Below, in pieces: positions 14,545 to 22,186 of a stretch of DNA of 36,439 bases. Source of the DNA: Chloroflexota bacterium. Lineage in GTDB: Bacteria > Chloroflexota > UBA6077 > FW602-bin22 > CADDYW01. Position 1 is the first letter of the stretch. Each line of letters opens with the position of its first letter. The position numbers and the translations under genes are program-made. The DNA lies in assembly GCA_902810745.1 (NCBI GenBank), contig CADDYW010000040.1, positions 1-36,439 of the forward strand, read 5' to 3'. The notes under the pieces are model-generated. The model made no database searches. It saw only the letters and a program-made list of their open reading frames with translations, and was not told where the DNA came from.

Positions 14545-15509
14545 TCGTCGGCGCCCCCACGCAGCAATCGCAGCTGAACAAGTGTCACGACGAATATGAT
14601 CGCGAACAGGATAAACGACATCGCCGTGGCGCGCCCCATGCGTAAGAACTTGAATGCGGTCTCGTACACGTAGAGAACTCCGGTGTTGGTAGCGTTGACC
14701 GGTCCTCCCTCGGTCATCACGTAGACGATGTCGAAAACCTGGAGAGCCGAGATGGTATTGACAACCAGCACAAACAGAATCGTTGGGCGGAGGAGAGGGA
14801 GCGTGACGTAGTAGAAGGCACGCCAGGCGCCCGCGCCGTCGACGCTGGCGGCGTCGTACAACTCCTGGGGAATCCCTTGAAGACCAGCGAGGTAGAGAAT
14901 CATATAGTAGCCAACAGCCTGCCAGATTCCGAGCACAATGATGCTTGGCAGCGCCTCTTGGACACTCGACAGGAACCGATGCTGGGGCAGGCCGACCGCG
15001 GCTAGGAATGCATTGAACAGCCCGTAGCTGGAGTTGTAGAAGTACGACCAGATGATCGAGACGGCGATCGACGAGGTAATCACGGGCAGAAAGTAGATAG
15101 CCCGCCACAGGGCAAGTGGCCGCACCCGGCGATTGAGCAGAAGGGCAAGCACGAGTCCCATGACTCCCGCGACCGAAACAGTTGCTGCCGTGTAAACAAA
15201 GGTATTGCCGAGAACCTGGCGGAAGAGGGGATCTTCGAACAGGAGATAACGATAGTTTTCGATACCAACCCACGGCATCTGGCCAACCGGGGTGAGCATG
15301 TTCCAGTCGTGGAAGCTAACGTAGAGGGCAAACAGGATTGGTCCCAACGAGAAACACAGCAGAAAGACGACGGACGGGAGCACAAACATGTAGCCAGCCT
15401 TCTGTCTGTTCCAAGCGAGACGACCTGGGCGGGTTCGTACGCCTAAGGTTTTCGCCTGGCTCGCCCGAAGGCCCGGCGGGATGGGCGGTGGTACGATCGT
15501 TGACACCAT
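14541..15509 (-). CDS. carbohydrate ABC transporter permease (MalF/UgpA type)
   Basis: A 322-aa permease with a cytoplasmic N-terminus and six helices. The EAA loop reads IPQELYDAASVDGAGAW...ITLPLLRPT-like (about residues 214-245), and the family pattern FDIVYVMTEGGPVNAT, seen in CUT1 MalF/UgpA proteins, occurs near residue 272. It lies one base after the stop of the binding-protein gene and overlaps the MalG-type gene by 4 bp, so the three transport genes are translationally coupled. The substrate is a sugar or oligosaccharide. The NamZ and PIG-L neighbours point to an amino-sugar or muropeptide-derived saccharide. Confidence 0.93.
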   Translation of the reverse strand: MVSTIVPPPIPPGLRASQAKTLGVRTRPGRLAWNRQKAGYMFVLPSVVFLLCFSLGPILFALYVSFHDWNMLTPVGQMPWVGIENYRYLLFEDPLFRQVLGNTFVYTAATVSVAGVMGLVLALLLNRRVRPLALWRAIYFLPVITSSIAVSIIWSYFYNSSYGLFNAFLAAVGLPQHRFLSSVQEALPSIIVLGIWQAVGYYMILYLAGLQGIPQELYDAASVDGAGAWRAFYYVTLPLLRPTILFVLVVNTISALQVFDIVYVMTEGGPVNATNTGVLYVYETAFKFLRMGRATAMSFILFAIIFVVTLVQLRLLRGGADE

Positions 15510-15510
15510 A

Positions 15511-16851
15511 CTACTGCTTGGTCTTGTCGGCTAGGATTTTGTTCGCTTCCTGAGCGGCGGTGTTCAAGGCGTCGGTACCTGATTTCTGACCGAACCACGC
15601 CGCCTCGATCTGCTTCTGAAGCGCCGTCTTCACCTCCTGGCCACCCGGCATGATCGGCTCGGGGCGCGCGTACTGGAGTGACGCCACGAACGGGGACAGG
15701 AAGCTGTCGCCGAGCACGTCCTGGTGAGCCTGCTGATCCGAACCTCGTGACGGGATCACGCCGAGCGCATTGATCAGGAAATCGCCCATTGGTGAGGATC
15801 CGCCTGCTTGGCGGGGTCCGTTGATCCACTTGAGGAACTTCCAAGCCTGATCGGTCACCTTGCTGGCCTGATCGACGATCCAGAGCCAGTTGTACTGGAG
15901 AGTGACGACCGAGCCCCTCCCGTGTGGAATCGGCGCGACCCCGACGTTCTCGAGGCTGCCGGGAAAGCCCTTTTTCAGCGCAGATCGCCACCAGTTCGCC
16001 ATGAAGATCTGTGCTCCCTTGGCCGCGATGAAATCGTCCATCTTCAGACCGAGATCGACCGCCTTGACCTGGTTGATCAAGTCGAGCTCGAGCTGCAGGG
16101 CTTGCTGCCCGGGCTCTTGATTGAACAGGACCTTGGTATAATCGTCCGAGATGTACTGACCGCCATTGCTCCAGAGTAGCGCTGTGAAGGGATGAACGAC
16201 GCCGGAGTCCCAGCCCGGCATGAAGAGCATGCCGGCTTGCTGAATCTTGCCGTCCGCACCACGCTTGGTGAGCTTACCCGACACCTCCTTGAACTCGTCC
16301 CAGGTCGCAGGCGGCTTCTCCACGCCTGACTCCTGGTAGAGTTTCTTGTTGTAGAGGAGCAAGTAGCTGTCGACCTCGGTTGGATAACCCCAGATCTGGC
16401 CCTTGTACGTTACCGCGTCGATCGATCCCTTGGAATACGCCTGCTGGACGTCGTTGATGACGTCCTGAGGGGGCTTTGCCATGACCTGGCTGGCCGACAG
16501 GTCAGGTACCCAGAGGGCGTAAACGTGGTATGCATCGGGGTGAACGCCAGACGCACGGCCGGTGGTGATCCGCGGCAGAAACTGGTCGAACGCAACTGTC
16601 TGGTAATCAAGCTTGATGTTTGGATTCTGTTTCTCGAACTCTTGGAGGATCGGCTGCATAACATCTTGCAAGGGTTTATCACCCCAATGTGTCAGGACCG
16701 TGAGCTTGGTCTGCGACTGCCCCCCCACAAGACTGCATCCGCTGGCGACGGTGCTTAGCATGGCAGAGCCTCCGAGGGCGACAGAAGTACGCAAAAACTG
16801 GCGTCGACTCAGATGGCCGCGCGGCGTCAGGTGAATATCACGCTCCAGCAT
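15511..16851 (-). CDS. extracellular sugar-binding lipoprotein of the ABC importer (family 1 solute-binding protein)
   Basis: A 446-aa solute-binding protein. The N-terminus carries a twin-arginine motif (SRRQFLR, residues 15-21) followed by a hydrophobic segment and a lipobox ending SGC (Cys39), so it is exported folded by Tat and lipidated. The mature part is a typical MalE-like fold (LTVLTHWGD, FEKQNPNIKLDYQTVAFDQF, WGYPTEVDSYLLLYNKKLYQE, PPATWDEFKEVSGKLT). It binds the sugar outside the cell and hands it to the two permeases encoded downstream. A strong purine-rich ribosome site (AGAGGAGAAAAGGG) precedes the ATG. The 53-bp gap to the PIG-L gene shows no terminator. Confidence 0.93.
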   Translation of the reverse strand: MLERDIHLTPRGHLSRRQFLRTSVALGGSAMLSTVASGCSLVGGQSQTKLTVLTHWGDKPLQDVMQPILQEFEKQNPNIKLDYQTVAFDQFLPRITTGRASGVHPDAYHVYALWVPDLSASQVMAKPPQDVINDVQQAYSKGSIDAVTYKGQIWGYPTEVDSYLLLYNKKLYQESGVEKPPATWDEFKEVSGKLTKRGADGKIQQAGMLFMPGWDSGVVHPFTALLWSNGGQYISDDYTKVLFNQEPGQQALQLELDLINQVKAVDLGLKMDDFIAAKGAQIFMANWWRSALKKGFPGSLENVGVAPIPHGRGSVVTLQYNWLWIVDQASKVTDQAWKFLKWINGPRQAGGSSPMGDFLINALGVIPSRGSDQQAHQDVLGDSFLSPFVASLQYARPEPIMPGGQEVKTALQKQIEAAWFGQKSGTDALNTAAQEANKILADKTKQ

Positions 16852-16904
16852 TGCCCTTTTCTCCTCTTCTCAATTGTCCATCCCGACGAATCTGGACCTT
16901 CCCT

Positions 16905-17606
16905 TTACGGCGTCAATGTCTGGCGTCGCTGAACGCGGGAACGCGCCGGTATCATCATCGTTACCGCTCGATCGTACCCGGCAACCGCACCACGCACGAT
17001 CGTTAGCGCCTCGTAATACCGGTCGTACGGGAATCGTGAGATCCCACCTCGAACAAGCTCGTAGCACCGAATTGCCTGGAGGTAACGATCGAAAACGGGA
17101 CTTACATCGAGGTAGACGTCCGGCTGATAATCCTCCATATCCTCCCAGTTCTCGCAGAAGTACAGTGCACGCGGGTGATACGCTGGATTTGTCCGCTGAA
17201 AGGCCGTCAGTCCCGCCAGATAGAGGGCCTCCATCACGTTGGCATAAGTATTTCGGTGGTCGCGGTGAAAGCTGCCCTTCCAGTGAGTGAGCACGATATC
17301 CGGGCGGTGAGTTCGAATGAGGTCTGCGATCCTCCACTGCACCTCGGTATCAACCGGCAGCTCTCCATCCAAATAGGGCAGGCAGATGCAGGCGGCACCA
17401 AGCACCCGCGCGGCTTCTTCTGCCTCCGCGCGCTTCTGCCGACCGTACGCGTCAGGATCGAGCGATGGATGGCCTTTTTCGCCGAGAGTACAGTGGACGA
17501 TGACACCGCGCCAGCCCTGTGCTACCTGAGTCAGCACCTGGGCTCCGCCCATCACCTCGGCATCCGCGGCGTGCGCCCCGACGACCATGATGCATCCGTC
17601 AGACAC
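16905..17606 (-). CDS. PIG-L/LmbE-family deacetylase homologue with altered catalytic motif
   Basis: A 233-aa protein of the PIG-L/MshB family, whose members remove N-acetyl groups from GlcNAc-type sugars with zinc. The usual N-terminal motif AHPDDE is replaced by AHAADAE (residues 11-17). The zinc ligands His12 and Asp15 remain and the third ligand is available in FHRDH (His114/His117), but the position of the catalytic Asp (Asp15 of MshB) is Ala14. So it is either a sugar-binding pseudoenzyme or uses another base. The GTG at 17606 is preceded by GGAGGG at six bases, which rules out longer starts. It lies 14 bp after the GNAT gene and upstream of the binding-protein gene, suggesting a role in processing the imported sugar. 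Confidence 0.85.
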   Translation of the reverse strand: MSDGCIMVVGAHAADAEVMGGAQVLTQVAQGWRGVIVHCTLGEKGHPSLDPDAYGRQKRAEAEEAARVLGAACICLPYLDGELPVDTEVQWRIADLIRTHRPDIVLTHWKGSFHRDHRNTYANVMEALYLAGLTAFQRTNPAYHPRALYFCENWEDMEDYQPDVYLDVSPVFDRYLQAIRCYELVRGGISRFPYDRYYEALTIVRGAVAGYDRAVTMMIPARSRVQRRQTLTP

Positions 17607-17620
17607 AGATTCCCTCCTAC

Positions 17621-18568
17621 TCAGAGAGTTCGCTTCATCACGGCGAAGCGGCGTCGGATCTGAAATCCACACGCTGCGTAGACGCCCCGGGCAGCCTTCT
17701 CACCCGTCCAGAGGAACCAGGCACAATGGTAGCCGAGGGCATTCATCCCGACCAATATCTCGGCCAGGAGCACGCGACCGATTCCCTCTCCTCGGAGAGA
17801 TGGATCGACGCCAAAGGGCCCGAAGTGCTCGCCACGATGCTGAGCGTAGCCAATCACCTGGTCACCGCGCCGGGCGACGACCATTCCAACGGCCTCCGAA
17901 TGCCCGCAGAACAGTTCGCGAAAGACTTCCTGGGCTTCGCGCCACCAATCCCAGGAGAAGTGACGGCGAATCAGGGCGAGCGTTGGCAGAATATCGCGCG
18001 GCTCGGCCGGCCTGATGATAATGCCCGATGCGCGGACGCGTTCTGCTGCCGCGCGAACCTCGGACGGCACGACGTACCCTTCGAGATCGGCCGACATGCC
18101 GACCGGGCGGGATACGACCGAGAAGCCGTAGTTTTCCAGAAATCGAACGCCCGCCGGATAGGCATCGATGTCGACGCCCGGAGCGAAGTAGTGGGGAACG
18201 TACGGCGACACGCTGATCTCCTGGCAGCCCCGCGCCCGAAGCCGGTCGAGACAGGTATCAAGCAATCGACCGCCAATTCCACGGCGCTGCTGGTCAGTGT
18301 CCACCGCGAGCGCGGTGATCCAGGCCTGCTCGGGCTGCACCGCAACGTTGAAGTAGGGCACGCGGCGAACGACCGCGTAGCAGATGCCAACGACCGTGCC
18401 GTCGGACTCGGCGACGAGGCAGAGCTCCGGATCGAAGTTCGGGTCCAGTAAGACCTTGGCACGCCAGGTCGCGGGACTGATACGATCGGCCACGAGGACC
18501 CGGTTCCAGACGCCAAGCACAGCCTCTTCGTCGTCGGGATGGTACGAGCGAACCGTCACCGCTTTCAC
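17621..18568 (-). CDS. tandem GNAT N-acetyltransferase
   Basis: A 315-aa protein with two GNAT folds. The first (about 3-150) has the acetyl-CoA loop QQRRGIGGRLL near residues 93-103. The second (about 165-315) has LRGEGIGRVLL near residues 243-253 and ends with YAACGFQIRRRFAVMKR. Both loops keep the R/QxxGxG/A signature, so both may bind acetyl-CoA. The start is GTG at 18568, preceded by GGGGAGGAAG; an overlapping ATG two bases upstream would run into a stop at once. It is first in the operon with the PIG-L homologue, transporter and NamZ. An N-acetyltransferase beside a deacetylase-like protein suggests amino-sugar acetylation cycling, but the substrate is not known. Confidence 0.88.
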   Translation of the reverse strand: MKAVTVRSYHPDDEEAVLGVWNRVLVADRISPATWRAKVLLDPNFDPELCLVAESDGTVVGICYAVVRRVPYFNVAVQPEQAWITALAVDTDQQRRGIGGRLLDTCLDRLRARGCQEISVSPYVPHYFAPGVDIDAYPAGVRFLENYGFSVVSRPVGMSADLEGYVVPSEVRAAAERVRASGIIIRPAEPRDILPTLALIRRHFSWDWWREAQEVFRELFCGHSEAVGMVVARRGDQVIGYAQHRGEHFGPFGVDPSLRGEGIGRVLLAEILVGMNALGYHCAWFLWTGEKAARGVYAACGFQIRRRFAVMKRTL

Positions 18569-18867
18569 ATGAGCTTCCTCCCCTCGACGTCGCGAACGTT
18601 ATCTACTGAGCAATGCGCGTGACACAATAGGCGCTTGATCCCTCCGGAGCACGGCGACCTCGCGACGTGCCCGGCGCGCTTTCAGCCTTGGTGCAGGAAT
18701 CCGAACACTGGCTACCTCCCGCCCGCGCCGCATCAGGGTCCGATGACGGATGTATGAGCCTGAGAATTACCTTTCCCCGTCCAGGGCCGACGGGCGTGTC
18801 CAGCACCGGCCGTCACCGAACGTTCCAGGCAGGTACTGCGGCGGCAGATGGCCAGTCCGCGTCCACG

Positions 18868-18896
18868 ATCATAATGTATTCTCGACATCATGTAAA
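18868..18896 (-). promoter_or_regulatory. candidate sigma70 promoter of the GNAT-PIG-L-ABC-namZ operon
   Basis: On the minus strand, TTTACA (18896-18891) is separated by 17 bp from TATGAT (18873-18868), each matching five of six consensus positions. Transcription would start near 18861 and leave a leader of about 290 bases before the GTG at 18568. Confidence 0.55.
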
Positions 18897-19016
18897 CGGA
18901 TTGGCATGCAAATTGGCACGATGGGTGATCGGCACCTAGCTTGGCTAAATTCTCCCGAGGACACGTCGCGCAGGATGGAGTGGACCAGTCGTATACCCGG
19001 GCCATGGCTCCCGGTG

Positions 19017-19025
19017 TGCTAGACT
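19017..19025 (+). promoter_or_regulatory. extended -10 promoter of gmhA-midA
   Basis: TGCTAGACT (19017-19025) gives TGn plus TAGACT. The start would be near 19031, followed by the ribosome site AGGGAGGA (19045-19052) and the ATG at 19056. No matching -35 was seen. Confidence 0.4.
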
Positions 19026-19055
19026 CACCTCGGGGGTTTGGTACAGGGAGGAACG

Positions 19056-19697
19056 ATGTCCGAGGGTCCACCTGGCCCGACAGAACGCGAAGACGCGGAG
19101 ATCCTCTGCCGGGAGCATCTACGGACGACCGCGGCGGCGGCCGTGCAGGTCGCGAGCGAGTCCGCGGAGACCGTGGCCAAGATGGCAGAGACCCTGATCG
19201 CGGCGCTCCGCGCGGGTCGAAAGGTGCTGCTGTGCGGTAATGGCGGCAGCGCGGCACAGGCACAGCACCTCGCCGCCGAGTTCGTCGGACGATACCTGCG
19301 TGAGCGACAGCCGCTTCCGGCAATCGCCCTCACCTCCGATACCGCGGCGCTGACCGCCATCGCGAACGATTATCGCTTCGACGACGTCTTCAGTCGGCAG
19401 ATCGAAGCTCTCGGTGTCGAGGGAGATGTCTTGATCGCGCTGAGTACGAGCGGTACCTCGGCTGACGTCGTACTCGCGGCACAGACCGCCCATACCAAGA
19501 AGATGATCGTGCTAGCGCTGACCGGCCAGAGCGGGGGCGAGCTAGCCCGGCATGCCGACCTGGCTCTGCTCGTTCCATCGGTGACGACGCCGATCATTCA
19601 GGAGATTCACCTGGCCGTGGGCCACGTCCTGTGTGACATGGTCGAGCGAGCATTGATCGCATCGCCCGAGACGTTCAGCATGGGACGCAAGATTTGA
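19056..19697 (+). CDS. gmhA: sedoheptulose 7-phosphate isomerase (SIS-domain phosphoheptose isomerase)
   Basis: A 213-aa single-SIS-domain protein. GmhA converts sedoheptulose 7-phosphate to D-glycero-D-manno-heptose 7-phosphate, the first step of nucleotide-heptose synthesis for surface glycans. Family blocks are all present: LLCGNGGSAAQAQHLAAEFVGRY, ALTSDTAALTAIANDYRFDDVFSRQIEALG, STSGTSADV and the C-terminal PIIQEIHLAVGHVLCDMVE with the catalytic-region His. The ATG at 19056 has a GGGAGG ribosome site; an in-frame upstream codon at 19038 lies before that site and is rejected. MurQ (MurNAc 6-phosphate etherase), suggested by the neighbouring namZ operon, is excluded by length and motifs. 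Its stop overlaps the next start. Confidence 0.9.
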   Translation: MSEGPPGPTEREDAEILCREHLRTTAAAAVQVASESAETVAKMAETLIAALRAGRKVLLCGNGGSAAQAQHLAAEFVGRYLRERQPLPAIALTSDTAALTAIANDYRFDDVFSRQIEALGVEGDVLIALSTSGTSADVVLAAQTAHTKKMIVLALTGQSGGELARHADLALLVPSVTTPIIQEIHLAVGHVLCDMVERALIASPETFSMGRKI

Positions 19698-21016
19698 CTT
19701 ATCGGACGTGTCGGTTACCGCCAGCCAGGAATGACGCGGGGACAGGGCGGTACCAGGACGCGGCGCAGGAGCGATTGGTGCAGTCTGGAACCGGTGACCG
19801 GGAGGCGTCGGAGAGTGGTCTCGGTCGACCGGAGCTAGTCCGGGCGATTCGCGAATGGATCTGCCGTTACGGACCGATGACCTTCGACCGCTTCATGGAG
19901 ATGGCGCTCTATGAGCCGGAGCTCGGCTACTACACCTCGATGGCCCGTGATGCGTCCGGACAGTCGGGTGCTCTCGTCGACTATCAGACCAGCCCGCAGG
20001 TGCATCGTGCCTTTGGCTACCTGATCGCGCGCCAGCTCGCGCGTTTCTGGGATGCGCTGGATCGCCCAAACCCTTTCGTCATCGTGGAGCTGGGAGCAGG
20101 TGTAGGCGAGCTCGCCGGGCAGGTCCTCGGCGGCCTAGCCAAGGCGCGGCTGTCTGCACGCGTCGTGTATCACGCGGTGGACCTCAGAGTCGGCCAGACC
20201 TCCAGCCACACCTCAGAGTCGGCCCTGCCGTCGTCAGCTGACGCGTCTCCCCTTGCCCCCCCTTTGTCGGGTCACGCGAGCCAGGTACCAACGGAATTTG
20301 ATCCGCCTGATCAGGCCTGCTGGTGGCGCGACCTCGCCGACCTTGGGCGCGCGGGTGTGCGCGCGCACTGCATCCTTTCGAACGAGTTTTTCGACGCGCT
20401 TCCAGTTCACCGCGTCGCCTGGATTGGCGGGCGGCTTTGCGAAGTCTACGTCGATCGTGGACGGCACGGATTCGTCGAGCGGCTCGACGCGCCATCCGAC
20501 GCGGCGCTGGAACGCTGGATCGCGGATAGCGGGAGTATCCCGCCGGAGGGCTGGCGCGGCGAGATCTGCTTGCGACTCACGTCGATCGTCGAAGCCATCG
20601 CGCGGATTCTCGACCGTGGGTTCGTGCTCACGATGGACTACGGCGACGAGACAGCCGAGCTTTTCCGCGAGGTTGACGGAACGCTCGTCGCCTACCATCG
20701 CCACCATTGGACCGACGACGTTCTGCGGCGTGTCGGCGAGCAGGATCTGACCAGCCACGTCGACTTTGGCGCGCTGGTGCGCCTCGGTCGCCAGTTTGGG
20801 CTGGAGCCGGTCTTCCTGACGACCCAGCGGGATTTTCTGCTTGGCCTCGGCCTGGCCGAAGAAGCCGAGCCTCTGGTCGCGTGCGAACCGACTGACGGGC
20901 GCCGCTGGCAGGCCCGCTTCGCGCTGGCCGAGCTCGTGCGACCCGACGGGCTGGGTCGTCTGAAGGTGCTGGTGCAGCGCCGAGCGCTCAACTACCGCAT
21001 CGAGCAGAAAGCTTGA
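19694..21016 (+). CDS. MidA/NDUFAF7-type SAM-dependent methyltransferase
   Basis: A 440-aa protein of the MidA (COG1565, DUF185) family, relatives of mitochondrial NDUFAF7, which methylates an arginine of a complex I subunit. Visible features are the entry block GPMTFDRFMEMALYEPELGYYTS (about 59-81), the SAM-binding VIVELGAGVGELAGQVL (about 130-147) and the late LSNEFFDALPVHRVAW (about 228-243). The first 45 residues are not conserved. The start is uncertain: TTG at 19694 overlaps the gmhA stop (TTGA), and internal GTG codons are alternatives. A Pro/Ser-rich insert of about 40 residues lies around position 170. The target protein here is unknown. Confidence 0.85.
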   Translation: MTYRTCRLPPARNDAGTGRYQDAAQERLVQSGTGDREASESGLGRPELVRAIREWICRYGPMTFDRFMEMALYEPELGYYTSMARDASGQSGALVDYQTSPQVHRAFGYLIARQLARFWDALDRPNPFVIVELGAGVGELAGQVLGGLAKARLSARVVYHAVDLRVGQTSSHTSESALPSSADASPLAPPLSGHASQVPTEFDPPDQACWWRDLADLGRAGVRAHCILSNEFFDALPVHRVAWIGGRLCEVYVDRGRHGFVERLDAPSDAALERWIADSGSIPPEGWRGEICLRLTSIVEAIARILDRGFVLTMDYGDETAELFREVDGTLVAYHRHHWTDDVLRRVGEQDLTSHVDFGALVRLGRQFGLEPVFLTTQRDFLLGLGLAEEAEPLVACEPTDGRRWQARFALAELVRPDGLGRLKVLVQRRALNYRIEQKA

Positions 21017-21050
21017 GCTGCCGGGGAGGCGGCTACCTCCCTTTCCTTCT

Positions 21051-21134
21051 GGGAGAGGGCCGGGGTGAGGACGTGAATCCGCAGCGCCGCACGGGACCTT
21101 CGGCCCTCACCCTTACCTCTCCCACGGGGAGAGG
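21051..21134. repeat. intergenic inverted-repeat element downstream of midA
   Basis: GGGAGAGGGCCGGGGTGAGG (21051-21070) is nearly complementary to the 19-base arm at 21105-21123 (CCTCACCCTTACCTCTCCC), with a 34-base loop. The right arm can also fold with the adjacent GGGAGAGG (21127-21134) into a tight hairpin. This is the familiar form of dispersed intergenic palindromes (CCCTCACCCT...CTCTCCC type) found in many bacterial genomes. It probably also ends midA transcription. No gene is seen in the rest of 21017-21255. Confidence 0.6.
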
Positions 21135-21255
21135 GGATTGGACGGCTGTCGGCTCATTCATACCCCAGGTGCTGTAGATTCTCGACTGACAGGCGCTGGT
21201 GAAGGCTGGGGTCAGTCAGAATCGGACTCGCGATTGAGAGGGCAAAACCGCCAGG

Positions 21256-21732
21256 TCAGGGAACGAAGAACCGAGAGGGAGGAACGGCGACCACTCCAGG
21301 GGCACGCAAAAGTGGCTCGTCCAGAGTAACTACCGGTGCTCCCAGGCGTCTTGCGAGCGCGACGCAGAAGCAATCGACGTAAGAGAGGGGAAGATGTTCA
21401 CGGTGATAGTGCTGCTGCCGATACGCGCCAGCGTCCGCTGCCAGTGCCCCATCGAGCGGAACGATTTCCAGTCTGCCGTGCATGGACTCCCATCGCGCCA
21501 CGAGTTCGGCCCGCAAGCGCGGTGGGATGCCATTACGCGCGAGGACGTGAATGATCTCAGCCACGACGGGAGCGCACACGTAGGCCTGAACGCTCCCCCG
21601 GTCGACCGCGTCCAGGAGGGCGATGCACGCCTGGGCCTCCTCCGGAGGTACGTTGCCCACATCTGGTCGGATGACGGCGATGAGAACGTTCGCGTCGAGT
21701 ATGGCGCGGTTAGATTCTGAGTCACTGTCCAT
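21256..21732 (-). CDS. PIN-domain ribonuclease toxin
   Basis: A 158-aa PIN protein. The acidic metal-binding residues of the family are present: Asp13 in ILDANVLI, the Glu in VVAEIIHVL, the Asp in SYVDCFCVALA and the Asp in TLDEPLL near the C-terminus. Toxins of this kind cut RNA, often tRNA or rRNA, and are held in check by a DNA-binding antitoxin encoded just upstream. Here the ATG at 21732 overlaps the end of the AbrB-type gene by 11 bp. GGAGGG lies about 14 bases upstream, a wide spacing that suggests coupled translation. An earlier in-frame ATG (21774) precedes this ribosome site. Confidence 0.85.
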   Translation of the reverse strand: MDSDSESNRAILDANVLIAVIRPDVGNVPPEEAQACIALLDAVDRGSVQAYVCAPVVAEIIHVLARNGIPPRLRAELVARWESMHGRLEIVPLDGALAADAGAYRQQHYHREHLPLSYVDCFCVALARRLGAPVVTLDEPLLRAPGVVAVPPSRFFVP

Positions 21733-21988
21733 CGGATCGGTCGGCGATTCCCTCCGAGTATCGTCCTGATGCATCGATCTCGGCCAATTCGTCCTCGCTC
21801 ATCGCTCGCCCGTGGCGACCGATCATCTGCATGAACTCGACCAGTCGTGCCGGCTGGCGAGAGATCGTCCACGTTCCATTGCTCTCCTGGAACACGATAA
21901 TGTCGCCTTCAGATGCTCCAAGTGCATCACGTACTTCTCGTGGAATTGTAATCTGCCCTTTCGGAAGAATCTTCGCGATTCGGACCAT
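21722..21988 (-). CDS. AbrB/MazE-type antitoxin
   Basis: An 88-aa protein with an N-terminal swapped-hairpin AbrB domain (AKILPKGQITIPREVRDALGASEGDIIVF, about residues 5-34) that binds DNA, and a C-terminal helical tail (about 50-85) that presumably blocks the PIN toxin. AGGAGA lies seven bases before the ATG at 21988. It forms an operon with the overlapping PIN gene and is expected to repress its own promoter. Confidence 0.88.
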   Translation of the reverse strand: MVRIAKILPKGQITIPREVRDALGASEGDIIVFQESNGTWTISRQPARLVEFMQMIGRHGRAMSEDELAEIDASGRYSEGIADRSDGQ

Positions 21989-22045
21989 GTCGCGCGTCTC
22001 CTACCGTCGACGATGTCACCTACCGGCGCCACATTCGCCATCCTC

Positions 22046-22051
22046 ATTATA
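22046..22051 (-). promoter_or_regulatory. -10 element of the AbrB-PIN operon
   Basis: A perfect TATAAT on the minus strand (context GACTATAATGAG), about 57 bases before the AbrB ATG. The -35 region (CCTACA at 17 bp) is poor. Autoregulation by the AbrB protein is likely from the family. Confidence 0.5.
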
Positions 22052-22186
22052 GTCTGTCCGAGAGCAGTGTAGGGCTGAAGGGTAGCAGTTCCGATCTGCT
22101 CCTCTCGCCATCTTCGGTGGTAACGAGTCAGGGGTGAGATCGATCCACGCGACGCGCAATTCTGCGGAGTGCGCGGCAGCGTCCGA

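Larger units (their letters stand above)
18569..19055. other. intergenic region between the GNAT operon and gmhA, no gene seen
   Basis: A 487-bp divergent intergenic region. It contains the candidate minus-strand promoter at 18868-18896 and the gmhA extended -10 at 19017-19025. The 300 bases between the minus-strand promoter and the GNAT start could be a long leader. A weaker alternative minus-strand promoter nearer the gene (GATAAC near 18605-18615, with TTGTGT upstream) would shorten it. No small reading frame here has both a ribosome site and recognisable content. Confidence 0.5.

Noticed and set aside
14545..15273. In-frame extension of the MalG-type permease to 524 aa
   Set aside because: The extra N-terminus is a shadow of the MalF-type gene. 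The ATGA overlap and the family N-terminus fix the start at 14544.
18700..18820. Glycine riboswitch in the GNAT leader
   Set aside because: Only a partial TTCTCAGGC match. No paired GAGAG strand within the predicted transcript and no second conserved core.
19056..19697. MurQ (MurNAc 6-phosphate etherase), attractive because namZ is nearby
   Set aside because: Length and the HLAAEFVGR, TSDTAALTAIANDY and IQEIHLAVGH blocks are those of GmhA.
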